A stretch of DNA of 64,000 nucleotides from [Zimmermannella] alba NBRC 15616 (GTDB taxonomy: Bacteria; Actinomycetota; Actinomycetes; Actinomycetales; Microbacteriaceae). A model generated the notes under the pieces. The model was not told where the DNA came from, made no database searches, and saw only the letters and a list, made by a program, of their open reading frames with translations. The DNA lies in the NCBI RefSeq assembly GCF_001570905.1, contig NZ_BCSO01000001.1:1-64000 (forward strand), given 5' to 3'. The translations under genes and the position numbers were made by a program. Of this stretch, positions 25,040 to 33,901 are shown piece by piece. Position 1 is the stretch's first letter, and every line of letters begins with the position of its first letter.

Positions 25040-25112
25040 TGACCAAATTTGGGAATATAGCTGCTATCCGCTCCCACAGGCGGGATGGGCGCTATATTCC
25101 CAAATCTGGTCA
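25040..25112. repeat. Long intergenic inverted repeat (hairpin A)
   Basis: Arms of 22 bp (25040-25061 and 25091-25112) with one mismatch and a 29-nt loop. The arm begins TGACCAAATTTGGG. It fills the gap between dtd and mfd and its right arm reaches the mfd promoter region. Unrelated in sequence to copies R1-R6. Confidence 0.9.
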
Positions 25113-25139
25113 CACGCGTGGTCTGCGTAGACTCTCGGG

Positions 25140-28100
25140 GTGAGTATTCAGGCGCTTGTCTCCGTTCTTCGTGGCTCTGAACGCTTCTCGGATGCGCTCT
25201 CGAGCGCCGAGCGAAGCGCCGACTTGACGCTCATCGACGGCATGCGCGGGCCGCTCATCGCCGGACTCCTCGCTGAACGGCCAGCTGAGGCGCGCTGCCT
25301 CGCCGCCATCACCGCGACGAGTCGAGAAGCCGAACAGCTGCGCAACGACCTCGCCGCCTACCTCCCTGACGCCACGATTGTCGAGTTCCCGGCCTGGGAG
25401 ACGCTCCCGCACGAGCGCCTGAGCCCCTCAGCAGAAACCACGGGCCGCCGCATCGTCGCGATGCGTGAACTTGCGGAGTGGCAGCGCAGCGAGCGCAAGC
25501 ATCCCTTCATCTTCCTCGCGAGTGTTCGCGCCGCACTCCAGCCGCTGCTGCCCGGCCTTGACTCGCCTCGCACCATCACGCTCGAGCGCGGATCTCGCGG
25601 CCACGACCTCGAGGCGCTTGCCCGCCAGCTCATCGAACTCGCCTACACGCGCGCCGACATGGTCACGCGCCGCGGTGAATTCGCGGTGCGCGGCGGCATC
25701 CTCGACGTCTTCCCACCTGAGAGCGACCACGCCATCCGCGTCGACTTCTTCGGCGACGAAGTGGACGAGATCCGCCCCTTCGCCGTGTCCAATCAGCGCT
25801 CGCTCGACCAGGAACTCGAGACGGTGCGCATCGCCCCGAGCCGTGAGCTCCTCCTCGATGAGGGCGTCCGCCAGCGTGCCCGCGAGATGGCGCCCGAGTT
25901 CCCGAACCTCGCGCAGATCCTCGAAAAGGTCGCTGAAGGCATCCCGGTGGAAGGGATGGAGTCGCTCGCGCCTGCCCTCGTCGGTGAACTCACCGACCTC
26001 ACGCACTACCTGCCCGAGGACGCCGCGATCGCCGTCATCTCGCCCGAGCGCGTCGCCACGCGCGCGGCGCAACTCGCCGAGACGAACAAGGAGTTCCTCG
26101 CCGCAGCATGGAGCGCCGCAACTGCCGGCGCGGAAGCACCCATCGACCTGGGAGCAGGCGACTTTCTCACCGTGAACGAGCTGCATGCCCGGGCGGGGGA
26201 GCGCTCGTGGTGGACGCTGTCCCCGCTTCACCAGGACGATGAAGACCTTGCGCACGAGCTGCCCGGAGAAGCCGTGCCGAGCTTCTCCGGAAACGCCGAG
26301 GGTGCCCTCGCACACGTCGCGGCCCGACTCGGCGCCGGATGGAACGTCGTCATCGCTAGCCGCGGGCAGGGCCTCGTCGAGCGTGCCGCACAGCTCTTGT
26401 CTGAGCAGAGCCAGGCGGCCCGTCCCGTCGCGATGCTGCCGGGTGAACTCGAGGCGGGCGTCGCGTACCTCGTGCAGTCCGACCTTGGCAACGGCTTCGA
26501 GCTCGAGGAGACGAAGCTCGCCGTCCTCACCGAATCCGACTTCTACGGCCGCGCCGCAAGCCTCGACCAGCAGCAGCCAAAGAAGCTGGCCCGCAAGCGT
26601 CCCGGCACGGTCGTCGACCCGCTCCAGCTCAAGGCTGGCGACTACGTCGTCCACGAAACCCACGGCATCGGCCGCTTCCTCGAACTCGCGCAGCGGCAGA
26701 TCATCACGAACGCCCGCACGAAGCAGCGCACGACCCGTGAGTACCTCGTCATCGAATACGCGCCCTCGAAGCGCGGCCACCCGGGCGACAGACTCTTCGT
26801 CCCGACGGACCAGCTCGACCAGCTCACCCGATACATCGGCGGCGAATCCCCCGCGCTCTCAAAGATGGGCGGCCAGGACTGGGCGGCTGCGAAGGGTAAG
26901 GCACGCAAGGCCGTCCGCGACATTGCGGTCGAACTCGTGAAGCTCTACTCGGCGCGCATGGCTTCGAAGGGCTTCGCATTCAGCCCCGATACGCCGTGGC
27001 AGCGCGAACTTGAAGAAGCGTTCCCCTTCGTTGAGACGGCCGACCAGCTGCAGACGATCGAGGAAATCAAGCGCGACATGGAGCGGCCCATCCCCATGGA
27101 CCGCCTCCTCTCCGGCGATGTCGGCTTCGGAAAGACCGAGGTTGCTGTTCGCGCCGCGTTCAAGGCGGTGCAGGACGCGAAGCAGGTCGTCATGCTCGTG
27201 CCGACGACGCTCCTCGTGCGGCAGCACCTCGAGACGTTCACTGAGCGCATGGCCGGGTTCCCGGTCACGATCCGCGGACTCTCACGCTTCCAGACCGCGA
27301 AGGAAGCGGAGGAAACCAAGCGCGGCCTCGCGGACGGTTCGGTCGACATCGTCATCGGCACGCACCGGCTGCTCACCGACGGCATCACCTTCAAGGACGT
27401 CGGCCTCGTCATCATTGACGAAGAGCAGCGATTCGGCGTCGAGCACAAGGATGCGCTGAAGAAGCTCAAGACGAACGTCGACATCCTCGCCATGAGCGCG
27501 ACGCCCATCCCGCGCACGCTCGAGATGGCGGTCACCGGCATCCGCGAAATGTCGACCCTCGCGACCCCACCGGAGGACCGCCAGCCGATCCTTACCTATG
27601 TAGGCCCGAAGTCCGATCGGCAGCTCACCGCCGCGATCCGTCGCGAGCTGCTGCGCGAAGGTCAGGTCTTCTACGTCCACAACCGGGTGTCCTCGATCAA
27701 CCGCATTGCGGGCGAGATCGCGGAGCTCGTGCCGGAAGCTCGCATTGCCGTCGCGCACGGCAAACTTTCGGAGGCGCGCCTCGAGCAGGTCATCGTCGAC
27801 TTCTGGGAGCGGAAGTTCGATGTGCTCGTGTCGACGACGATCGTGGAGACAGGCCTTGACATCCCGAACGCGAACACGCTCATCATCGACGACGCGGAAC
27901 GCTACGGACTCTCGCAGCTGCACCAGCTGCGTGGGCGCGTGGGTCGTGGCCGCGAGCGCGGCTACGCGTACTTCCTCTACGACGGATCGCGCCCCCTCAC
28001 CGAGACCGCGACTGACCGTCTCGAGACGATCGCGGCGAACAATGAGCTTGGTTCCGGCATGCAGGTTGCGTTAAAGGACCTCGAGATTCGCGGCGCCGGC

Positions 28101-28709
28101 AACCTCTTGGGCGGCGAACAGTCCGGCCACATTGCCGGGGTGGGTTTCGATCTCTACCTGCGCATGATCGGCGAGGCCGTGAACACCTTCCGCGGCGAGG
28201 AGCACGACGGGCCACGCGAGCTGCGCCTTGAACTGCCGCTGGATGCCCGCATCCCCGAGGACTACATCGCCTCGGAGCGCTTGCGTCTTGAGGCGTACCA
28301 GAAGCTCTCGAGCGCATCCTCGCCCCAGGCGCGGCCGGGCCAGATCGAGCTCGTGCATGAGGAGCTTGGCGACCGCTACGGTACGCCGCCCGCTGAGGTG
28401 GAGCAGCTGTTTGCGGTGTCGCGGATTCGGCGCCTCGCGGCGCGCGCTGGCCTCCATGAGGTGATCGTGGTGGGGAAGGCGTTGCGGATGTCGCCGGTGG
28501 AGCTTCCGGATTCAAAGCAGATGCGCCTGCGCCGTATGTATCCGGAGGCGAAGCTGGTGGAGGCGAGCAATTCGCTCACCTTTCCGCTGCCCGGCTCGCG
28601 CCTCGGCGAGACGGTCACGGACGCCGAACTCATCGAGTGGGTGCGCGGCATCTTCCGCGCCATCTTCGACGTCACCGACGAGGACACCCCCGAGCCCGCC
28701 GCGTCTTGA
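25140..28709 (+). CDS. mfd: Transcription-repair coupling factor
   Basis: A 1189-residue helicase-like ATPase that removes RNA polymerase stalled at DNA lesions and recruits UvrA. Order of domains: UvrB-homology region (about 1-330), the RNA-polymerase interaction domain (LKAGDYVVHETHGIGRFLEL, about 495), the RecG-like translocase with GDVGFGKTE (about 658), DEEQRFG (about 760) and SATPIPRTLEM, the SHQLRGRVGRG-like motif VI, and the C-terminal TRCF domain. GTG 25140 has TAGACT six bases upstream (25128-25133), so the mRNA is probably leaderless. Confidence 0.98.
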   Translation: MSIQALVSVLRGSERFSDALSSAERSADLTLIDGMRGPLIAGLLAERPAEARCLAAITATSREAEQLRNDLAAYLPDATIVEFPAWETLPHERLSPSAETTGRRIVAMRELAEWQRSERKHPFIFLASVRAALQPLLPGLDSPRTITLERGSRGHDLEALARQLIELAYTRADMVTRRGEFAVRGGILDVFPPESDHAIRVDFFGDEVDEIRPFAVSNQRSLDQELETVRIAPSRELLLDEGVRQRAREMAPEFPNLAQILEKVAEGIPVEGMESLAPALVGELTDLTHYLPEDAAIAVISPERVATRAAQLAETNKEFLAAAWSAATAGAEAPIDLGAGDFLTVNELHARAGERSWWTLSPLHQDDEDLAHELPGEAVPSFSGNAEGALAHVAARLGAGWNVVIASRGQGLVERAAQLLSEQSQAARPVAMLPGELEAGVAYLVQSDLGNGFELEETKLAVLTESDFYGRAASLDQQQPKKLARKRPGTVVDPLQLKAGDYVVHETHGIGRFLELAQRQIITNARTKQRTTREYLVIEYAPSKRGHPGDRLFVPTDQLDQLTRYIGGESPALSKMGGQDWAAAKGKARKAVRDIAVELVKLYSARMASKGFAFSPDTPWQRELEEAFPFVETADQLQTIEEIKRDMERPIPMDRLLSGDVGFGKTEVAVRAAFKAVQDAKQVVMLVPTTLLVRQHLETFTERMAGFPVTIRGLSRFQTAKEAEETKRGLADGSVDIVIGTHRLLTDGITFKDVGLVIIDEEQRFGVEHKDALKKLKTNVDILAMSATPIPRTLEMAVTGIREMSTLATPPEDRQPILTYVGPKSDRQLTAAIRRELLREGQVFYVHNRVSSINRIAGEIAELVPEARIAVAHGKLSEARLEQVIVDFWERKFDVLVSTTIVETGLDIPNANTLIIDDAERYGLSQLHQLRGRVGRGRERGYAYFLYDGSRPLTETATDRLETIAANNELGSGMQVALKDLEIRGAGNLLGGEQSGHIAGVGFDLYLRMIGEAVNTFRGEEHDGPRELRLELPLDARIPEDYIASERLRLEAYQKLSSASSPQARPGQIELVHEELGDRYGTPPAEVEQLFAVSRIRRLAARAGLHEVIVVGKALRMSPVELPDSKQMRLRRMYPEAKLVEASNSLTFPLPGSRLGETVTDAELIEWVRGIFRAIFDVTDEDTPEPAAS

Positions 28710-28717
28710 TCACGGCG

Positions 28718-28775
28718 CTCAGGTCGCAGTTTCGACCCTAGGTGGCGATACCTCAGGTCGAAACTGCGACCTGAG
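28718..28775. repeat. Palindromic repeat family, copy R3
   Basis: Arms of 26 bp (28718-28743 and 28750-28775), loop GGCGAT, with mismatches only in the innermost part. It lies between convergent mfd and the membrane gene at 28811. Confidence 0.93.
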
Positions 28776-28810
28776 TGAAGGGACCGGGAGTGAACGCACG
28801 AGATGTGGCG

Positions 28811-29431
28811 CTATCGGGAGTTGAAGAGCTCGTCGAGGTCGGTCTCGTCGGCCTCGACGGGGAGGACACTCGTGCCGTTCTTGGCGTTGAGGCGGATGAG
28901 GATGCCGGGGACACCGACGAGCACCGCACCGATGAACTCGCCGAGCAGCACCGACCACATGGCCGGCCACACGGGCTGACCATTCAGCTCGCCGGGCGCC
29001 TCGAGGTACACCGAGAACCAGGACCCCACAATCGCGACGAGGGCGGTGACAAGGGCTGGCCCGAGCAGCGCGATCGAGAGGCCCTTCCCGAGCGCACGCC
29101 ACGAGATCCCGGGCATGATCGCGAGTGCTGCGACGACGAGTCCGTGGACGATGCCGTGCACGATCGGGAGGACGAAGACGACGAGCATCCCGGCGATCGG
29201 CCCGTTCGTGCCCTGGCCTGTTCGGGCAGTTTCGGCGCCGTGCGCGTCGATGAGGATGCAGCCCCAGATGACGTAGACGGTGAGCATGATCGAGCTCAGG
29301 ATGGCAGCGGCAATGAAGACTCGCAGACGCTTCGCATCGTGCGTGAACTCCTGCGACCCGGCCCCGGCAGAGGCTTGACGGCCACCCCTTTGCTTGGATG
29401 GCAGCTTCCGTCCACGGCTTGTCTCACGCAC
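28811..29431 (-). CDS. Four-helix membrane protein of unknown function
   Basis: A 206-residue protein with a basic N-terminus (about 1-35, MRETSRGRKLPSKQRGG) and four hydrophobic segments at about 37-60, 82-110, 118-142 and 160-185, ending in an acidic tail (EADETDLDELF). The start GTG 29431 has TAGATT six bases upstream (29443-29438), the leaderless pattern. It is flanked by palindromic repeats R3 and R4. Together with the following dehydrogenase it separates mfd from mazG, which I recall as neighbours in other actinobacteria. No family recognised. Confidence 0.75.
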   Translation of the reverse strand: MRETSRGRKLPSKQRGGRQASAGAGSQEFTHDAKRLRVFIAAAILSSIMLTVYVIWGCILIDAHGAETARTGQGTNGPIAGMLVVFVLPIVHGIVHGLVVAALAIMPGISWRALGKGLSIALLGPALVTALVAIVGSWFSVYLEAPGELNGQPVWPAMWSVLLGEFIGAVLVGVPGILIRLNAKNGTSVLPVEADETDLDELFNSR

Positions 29432-29488
29432 GCCCCGAATCTACGTGCCCACATCCCGAACCCCGTGCCAACGCGCCCCAACAACGCG

Positions 29489-29546
29489 CTCAGGTCGCAG
29501 TTACGACCCTAGGTATCGATACCTGAGGTCGAAACTGCGACCTGAG
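29489..29546. repeat. Palindromic repeat family, copy R4
   Basis: Arms of 26 bp around the self-complementary loop ATCGAT. All 58 bases are identical to copy R5 at 30794, and the next bases (CGGAG) match as well. Confidence 0.93.
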
Positions 29547-29569
29547 CGGAGTGAAACGGGGCGGAGGCT

Positions 29570-30646
29570 CTACAGGCCCTTGCCCGACGGTGAGACGAGG
29601 ATCTTCACCGCGGTCTCGTTGCGGTTGATGAGCGTGTCGAAGCCCTCCGAGATGAGGCCGTCAAGGCCGATCTTGCCCGTGATGAACGGTGCGAGGTTGA
29701 TCTTGCCCTCCTCGACGAGCTTGATCGTGCCCGGGTGCGAGTTGACGTAGGCGATCGTGCCGCGGACGTCGAGCTCCTTGAGGACAATCTGCTGCATGTC
29801 GAAGGAACCGCGCTGGCCCCAGATCGACACGATGACGAGGACACCCTGCGGACGCAGTGCCTCAACGAGCGTGTCCATGGCGGGCTGCACACTCGTGCAC
29901 TCGAAAGCGACGTCGGCGCCTCGGCCGTCGGTGAGCTTCTTCACTTCTTCCACGACATCCACTTCGCGCGGGTCGAAAGCGTGGTCGGCAACCTTCGTGT
30001 CGAGCGCCTTCTGACGACGAAGCGGCGAGAGCTCCGAGATGACCACGGTTGCACCCTGCGCCTTGAGGACTGCAGCAGTGAGGAGGCCGATCGGGCCTGC
30101 GCCACCAACGATCGCAACGTCGCCAGCCTTCGCGCCCGAGCGTTCAACGGCGTGGTAGCCGACCGAGAGCGGCTCGATGAGCGCGGCCTGGTCGAGCGGG
30201 ACGTCGTTGGAAATCGGGTGCACCCAGCGACGCGCCACGGCGATCTTCTCGCCAAGGCCGCCACCTCGACCGGCAAGGCCGATGAAGTTCATGTCGGGGG
30301 AGAGGTGGTAGTCCCGGCTGTCGGGGCCGGTGTTAACGCCCTCGCGGATGATGTAGGGCTCCACGACCACGTGCTGACCGATCTCGAGGTCGGTCACGCC
30401 CTCACCGAGCGAGCTCACCACGCCCGAGAACTCGTGACCGAGGGTGATCGGTGCGTCCTCGCCGGAGATGGGGTGCGGGTGACCGGGCTTCGGGCAGAAG
30501 ATCGGGCCGTCCTTGAACTCGTGGAGGTCGGTGCCACAGATGCCGCACCACGCGACATCCACGCCCACCTGACCGGGGCCGACTGTCGGCTCCTCAATCT
30601 CTTCGATTCGAATATCGCCGTTTCCGTAATACCGCGCCGCACGCAT
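29570..30646 (-). CDS. Zinc-dependent alcohol dehydrogenase, 2,3-butanediol dehydrogenase type
   Basis: A 358-residue medium-chain dehydrogenase. The catalytic zinc motif is CGICGTDLHEFKDGP (about 35-49), then GHEFSGVV with the Glu of the zinc site, and the NAD-binding GGAGPIGLL motif (about 182-190). The DxHE spacing and the missing structural-zinc Cys quartet (the segment instead reads RDYHLSPDMNF) are typical of (R,R)-butanediol dehydrogenases. ATG 30646 is chosen because GAAGGGA lies upstream and homologues start MRAARYYG. Substrate could also be another diol or acetoin. It is bounded by identical repeats R4 and R5. Confidence 0.88.
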   Translation of the reverse strand: MRAARYYGNGDIRIEEIEEPTVGPGQVGVDVAWCGICGTDLHEFKDGPIFCPKPGHPHPISGEDAPITLGHEFSGVVSSLGEGVTDLEIGQHVVVEPYIIREGVNTGPDSRDYHLSPDMNFIGLAGRGGGLGEKIAVARRWVHPISNDVPLDQAALIEPLSVGYHAVERSGAKAGDVAIVGGAGPIGLLTAAVLKAQGATVVISELSPLRRQKALDTKVADHAFDPREVDVVEEVKKLTDGRGADVAFECTSVQPAMDTLVEALRPQGVLVIVSIWGQRGSFDMQQIVLKELDVRGTIAYVNSHPGTIKLVEEGKINLAPFITGKIGLDGLISEGFDTLINRNETAVKILVSPSGKGL

Positions 30647-30793
30647 TGCGTCGATCCCTTCCGGCCGCCGAGACCGATCTCGACGGGCCACCTCCACCGT
30701 AGGCCGCCAACTTGTGAGGATCGTGCCCGTTTCGCCCGTCGTTTCGCGGCGCAAGCACCTCGTCGAGGTGCCCGAGCATCCCTGTACCGATTG

Positions 30794-30851
30794 CTCAGGT
30801 CGCAGTTACGACCCTAGGTATCGATACCTGAGGTCGAAACTGCGACCTGAG
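30794..30851. repeat. Palindromic repeat family, copy R5
   Basis: Identical over 58 bases to copy R4, loop ATCGAT. It lies in the divergent gap between the dehydrogenase and mazG, so here it cannot be a shared terminator. Confidence 0.93.
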
Positions 30852-30923
30852 CGGAGGGGCCAGCGGGAGGTGCGAGCGCGCGAGCGAGGGGAGCGTGGAG
30901 GCGCGGGACGAGAGAATGGGGGC

Positions 30924-31592
30924 ATGGGAGAGCGCGAGTATCCGGAACTGATTCGTCTCGTGGAGACGGTGGCCCGATTTCGGGGCGAAGGCGGTTGCGC
31001 CTGGTACGAGGCGCAAGATCACCGCTCGCTCGTGAAGTACCTCCTCGAAGAAAGCGCGGAGCTCGTCGACGCGATCGAGGAAGGCACCGCCGCGGATCGG
31101 CGCGAGGAACTCGGCGATGTGCTCTTCCAGGTGCTCTTTCACGCGGATGTCGCGAACCACGCAGCGAGCGAGGGTGAACGCTTTGACCTCGAGGACGTTG
31201 CCCGCGAGCAGCGCGACAAGCTCGAGCGCCGCAACCCGCACGTGTTCGGGCCGAATCCTACGCGCGACATTGACGAGATCATCGCGCTCTGGGAAGCAGC
31301 GAAGGCGCACGAGAAGGCCCACCGCACCAGCGTCCTCGACGGGATCCCGAAGAACTGGGATTCGCTCGCTCGTGCTACGAAGGTGATCGGCCGCGCCGCT
31401 GAGCTCGACATCACCGTGCCGGACGCCGCGCAACCCGCACCCGACACCGAAGCAGCGCTCGGCGAACTCCTGCTCGCTCTCGTCGCCGATGCCCGCACGA
31501 AGGGACTGAGCCCCGACCGTGCCCTCCGCGCCGCCACCGCGCGCCTCGAAGATCGAGTTCGTGCCGACGAGGCGAGTCGCGCCACCTCTTAG
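30924..31592 (+). CDS. mazG: MazG-family nucleoside triphosphate pyrophosphohydrolase
   Basis: A 222-residue house-cleaning NTP pyrophosphohydrolase. The EExxE-type metal motifs are LLEESAELVDAIEEG (about 42-56) and REELGDVLFQVLFHAD (about 61-76). A KLERRNPHVFGPNPTRDID segment follows, and the C-terminal half (about 110-222) is shorter than the second MazG domain of Escherichia coli and lacks its EExxE motif. Start ATG 30924 follows GAGAAT by six bases, a weaker leaderless signature. Its last four bases overlap the convergent gene at 31589. Confidence 0.92.
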   Translation: MGEREYPELIRLVETVARFRGEGGCAWYEAQDHRSLVKYLLEESAELVDAIEEGTAADRREELGDVLFQVLFHADVANHAASEGERFDLEDVAREQRDKLERRNPHVFGPNPTRDIDEIIALWEAAKAHEKAHRTSVLDGIPKNWDSLARATKVIGRAAELDITVPDAAQPAPDTEAALGELLLALVADARTKGLSPDRALRAATARLEDRVRADEASRATS

Positions 31593-32425
31593 TGCATTTG
31601 TGAACGGCCGAGCACCTCTGGCCCCGGCAGGGGAGGCAGTCGGCGCGAGATGCCGTCATCAGCACCAGGCACCTCACCAGCGCTTGGCGAACAGTGCGGA
31701 GCCGGGTCATCCGTGTCGTCCACCTCGCCCGCTCGGCGAAGGCCATACACGAGCAGCGTCTGACCGAGCATGTAGGTGGGCATCACGATGAGTGCCCGAA
31801 CGGTGTCGCCTGGGTCGAAGGCAAGCACAAACATCGACATCCCGAGCATCGCATTCGCGACGAGTGAGCTCAGGCCTCCCAGCGTTCCAGGCCAGCCAAG
31901 CCCCGTCGACAGGATCGCCATGAACACGACTACGACGACGTACAGCGGCAGCAGGCCCGCGAGCGATTCCGTACCCGGCAGGCACGCGCTCATCACGATC
32001 GCCCCCGCAGCGACATAAGGCAGCATGAGCACGCGGTTCGTCACAAAGCGACTGCGATCGCGGTGCGGCCAGAGCGTGAGCACCCAGGCGACATTCGAGC
32101 CAAAGAAGCACACCGCGCGCGTGAAAAACTGCGCGTCGCTGGCCATCCCGGTGGGGAGGACGTCGGCCGCCCAACACAATGCGAGCGCGACCGTCATGCT
32201 CAGGCGTTGCATCGGCGCAATCTTGTTCCGCGCACCCTGGTGCCTCGGTGCCAGCGCCCACACGAGCAGGACGGGAATGAACAGCGACTGTGAGGTTTGG
32301 CGCAGGGGTTGCCAACCGAGTACGAGGGCCACGACGTGCAGGACGCACACGAGGACAACGCCAGCCAGCGCGAACGGTGCGAGCCGTTCCTCGATGAGCT
32401 TGGCGATCCTCATACCTCTATTCAA
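31589..32425 (-). CDS. YhhN/TMEM86-like membrane protein (putative lysoplasmalogenase)
   Basis: A 278-residue integral membrane protein with about eight hydrophobic helices from residue 20 to 230, and a hydrophilic tail. The arrangement (FIPVLLVWALAP, later LCWAADVLPTG and LPLYVVVVVFMAIL) resembles the YhhN family, which includes lysoplasmalogenases. The match is by pattern and moderate only. The start is uncertain: ATG 32425 or ATG 32413 (MRIAKLIEERL). The last ten codons lie in a sequence that is shared with 56253-56283, so the C-terminal residues may be repeat-derived. Confidence 0.65.
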   Translation of the reverse strand: MNRGMRIAKLIEERLAPFALAGVVLVCVLHVVALVLGWQPLRQTSQSLFIPVLLVWALAPRHQGARNKIAPMQRLSMTVALALCWAADVLPTGMASDAQFFTRAVCFFGSNVAWVLTLWPHRDRSRFVTNRVLMLPYVAAGAIVMSACLPGTESLAGLLPLYVVVVVFMAILSTGLGWPGTLGGLSSLVANAMLGMSMFVLAFDPGDTVRALIVMPTYMLGQTLLVYGLRRAGEVDDTDDPAPHCSPSAGEVPGADDGISRRLPPLPGPEVLGRSQMH

Positions 32426-32549
32426 GCCGATTTCTTGGCACCCATGAATCCATCACGGGATGCAGCAGTTGGGCCGCGGCGTGGAGCACAGGCCCGGCCC
32501 GCGGCGCAGCCCTTACTCGCGGCTCGCCACAACCTGAAACAATAGGGAC

Positions 32550-33890
32550 GTGGCCACTCAGATCAGTTCTCCGCGCGGCATGCGCGACTTCCTGCCCGCC
32601 GACAAGCGACGCCGCGAGCGCATCCTCGCCATGATTCGCGAGGTGTACGCCGAACATGGTTTCGACGAGATCGAGACCCCGGTCGTGGAAGAACAGGCGC
32701 GACTGCACTCCGGGATGGGCGGCGACAACGAGAAGCTCTCGTACGCGATCATGCGCCGCGGCCTCGACCAGGATGCGCTCACGCAGGCTGCGGAGCACGG
32801 CGACCCGCTCGAGCTGAGCGACCTCGGCCTGCGTTTTGACCTCACGGTGCCGCTTGCACGATTTATCGCGAGCAACCGCGGGAGCCTGCCGACCGTCTTC
32901 CGCTCCCTGCAGATCGGTCCCGTGTGGCGTGCTGAGCGTCCGCAGAAGGGCCGCTACCGCCAGTTCGTGCAGTGCGACGTTGACATTTCCGGCGAGCCGG
33001 GGCCGCTCGCCGAGATCGAGCTCCTTACGGCAGGTGCAGCGGCACTCGTGCGTCTCGGGCTTGAGGCCTGCACCTTCCGTCTCAACGACCGCCGCATTCT
33101 CACCGGTGTGCTCGAAGCGGCCGGATTCCCGGCCGAGTTCTTTGGCGCCATCCTTATCGAGGTCGACAAGCTCGACAAGATTGGCGCGGATGGCGTGATT
33201 TCGGGCCTTCGTGCTGATGAGCGCCTCGCGGGCCACGGTCCGGCCATCGACCAGCTCGCCGACGCGCTTGCCGCGTGGGCGCCCGCCGTCGCTGCCGGTG
33301 TCGCCCTTGAACGGGATGCAATGCTCGCGCTCCTGCCCGGTGCCCTCGGTGAGCACGAGGGTGTCCTCGAAGCCGTCGACAGCCTCCTGTACATCGCGAA
33401 CGGGGTCCAGGCTGCTGATGCGAAGCTGCCGCTTGTCTTCGACCCGACGCTTGTGCGTGGGATGGGCTACTACACGGGCACGATCGTTGAGGCTGCGCAC
33501 CCGGAATCCGGCTCCTCGGTCGGCGGCGGCGGCCGCTACGACGGCATGATCGGTCGCTTCCTCGGTCAGGACGTCCCCGCCGCAGGCTTCTCGATCGGCT
33601 TTGAACGCATCGTGGACCTCGTCGACCTGGATGCGCTCGACGGCGGCTCGGGGGAGCGGCGCGACCTCGTCCTCCTCGCCGACAAACGCTGCGACCCCGC
33701 ACAGCTCGCTGCACTCAAGGCGCGCTTCCTCGAGCCCGGCCGCCGCGTCCGCATCGAAAAGCGTCCGAAGAACCCGAAGACACTGCTCACGCAGCTCGCC
33801 GAGCAGGGCTACACGCACGTCGCCCACGTGCGCGAGGAACAGCTCGAGCAGCCTGAAACGCTCGAGCTCGTGCCGCTCTCGGGGAACTAA
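32550..33890 (+). CDS. hisS: Histidyl-tRNA synthetase
   Basis: A 446-residue class II aminoacyl-tRNA synthetase. Motif 1 region PRGMRDFLPADKRRRE, motif 2 FRSLQIGPVWRAERPQKGRYRQF, the His-specific RRILTGVLEAAG and LVRGMGYYTGTIVE segments, and motif 3 AGFSIGFERI are all visible, followed by the anticodon-binding domain (about 330-446). The start is GTG 32550, preceded by AACAAT at a six-base distance. It is followed 12 bases later by an acetyltransferase gene. Confidence 0.96.
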   Translation: MATQISSPRGMRDFLPADKRRRERILAMIREVYAEHGFDEIETPVVEEQARLHSGMGGDNEKLSYAIMRRGLDQDALTQAAEHGDPLELSDLGLRFDLTVPLARFIASNRGSLPTVFRSLQIGPVWRAERPQKGRYRQFVQCDVDISGEPGPLAEIELLTAGAAALVRLGLEACTFRLNDRRILTGVLEAAGFPAEFFGAILIEVDKLDKIGADGVISGLRADERLAGHGPAIDQLADALAAWAPAVAAGVALERDAMLALLPGALGEHEGVLEAVDSLLYIANGVQAADAKLPLVFDPTLVRGMGYYTGTIVEAAHPESGSSVGGGGRYDGMIGRFLGQDVPAAGFSIGFERIVDLVDLDALDGGSGERRDLVLLADKRCDPAQLAALKARFLEPGRRVRIEKRPKNPKTLLTQLAEQGYTHVAHVREEQLEQPETLELVPLSGN

Positions 33891-33901
33891 ACCGATTCAC
33901 C

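Noticed and set aside
32418-33827. Long open frame antisense to hisS (469 codons)
   Set aside because: It is a shadow of the GC-rich third positions of hisS; the protein has no recognisable motif and hisS is complete.
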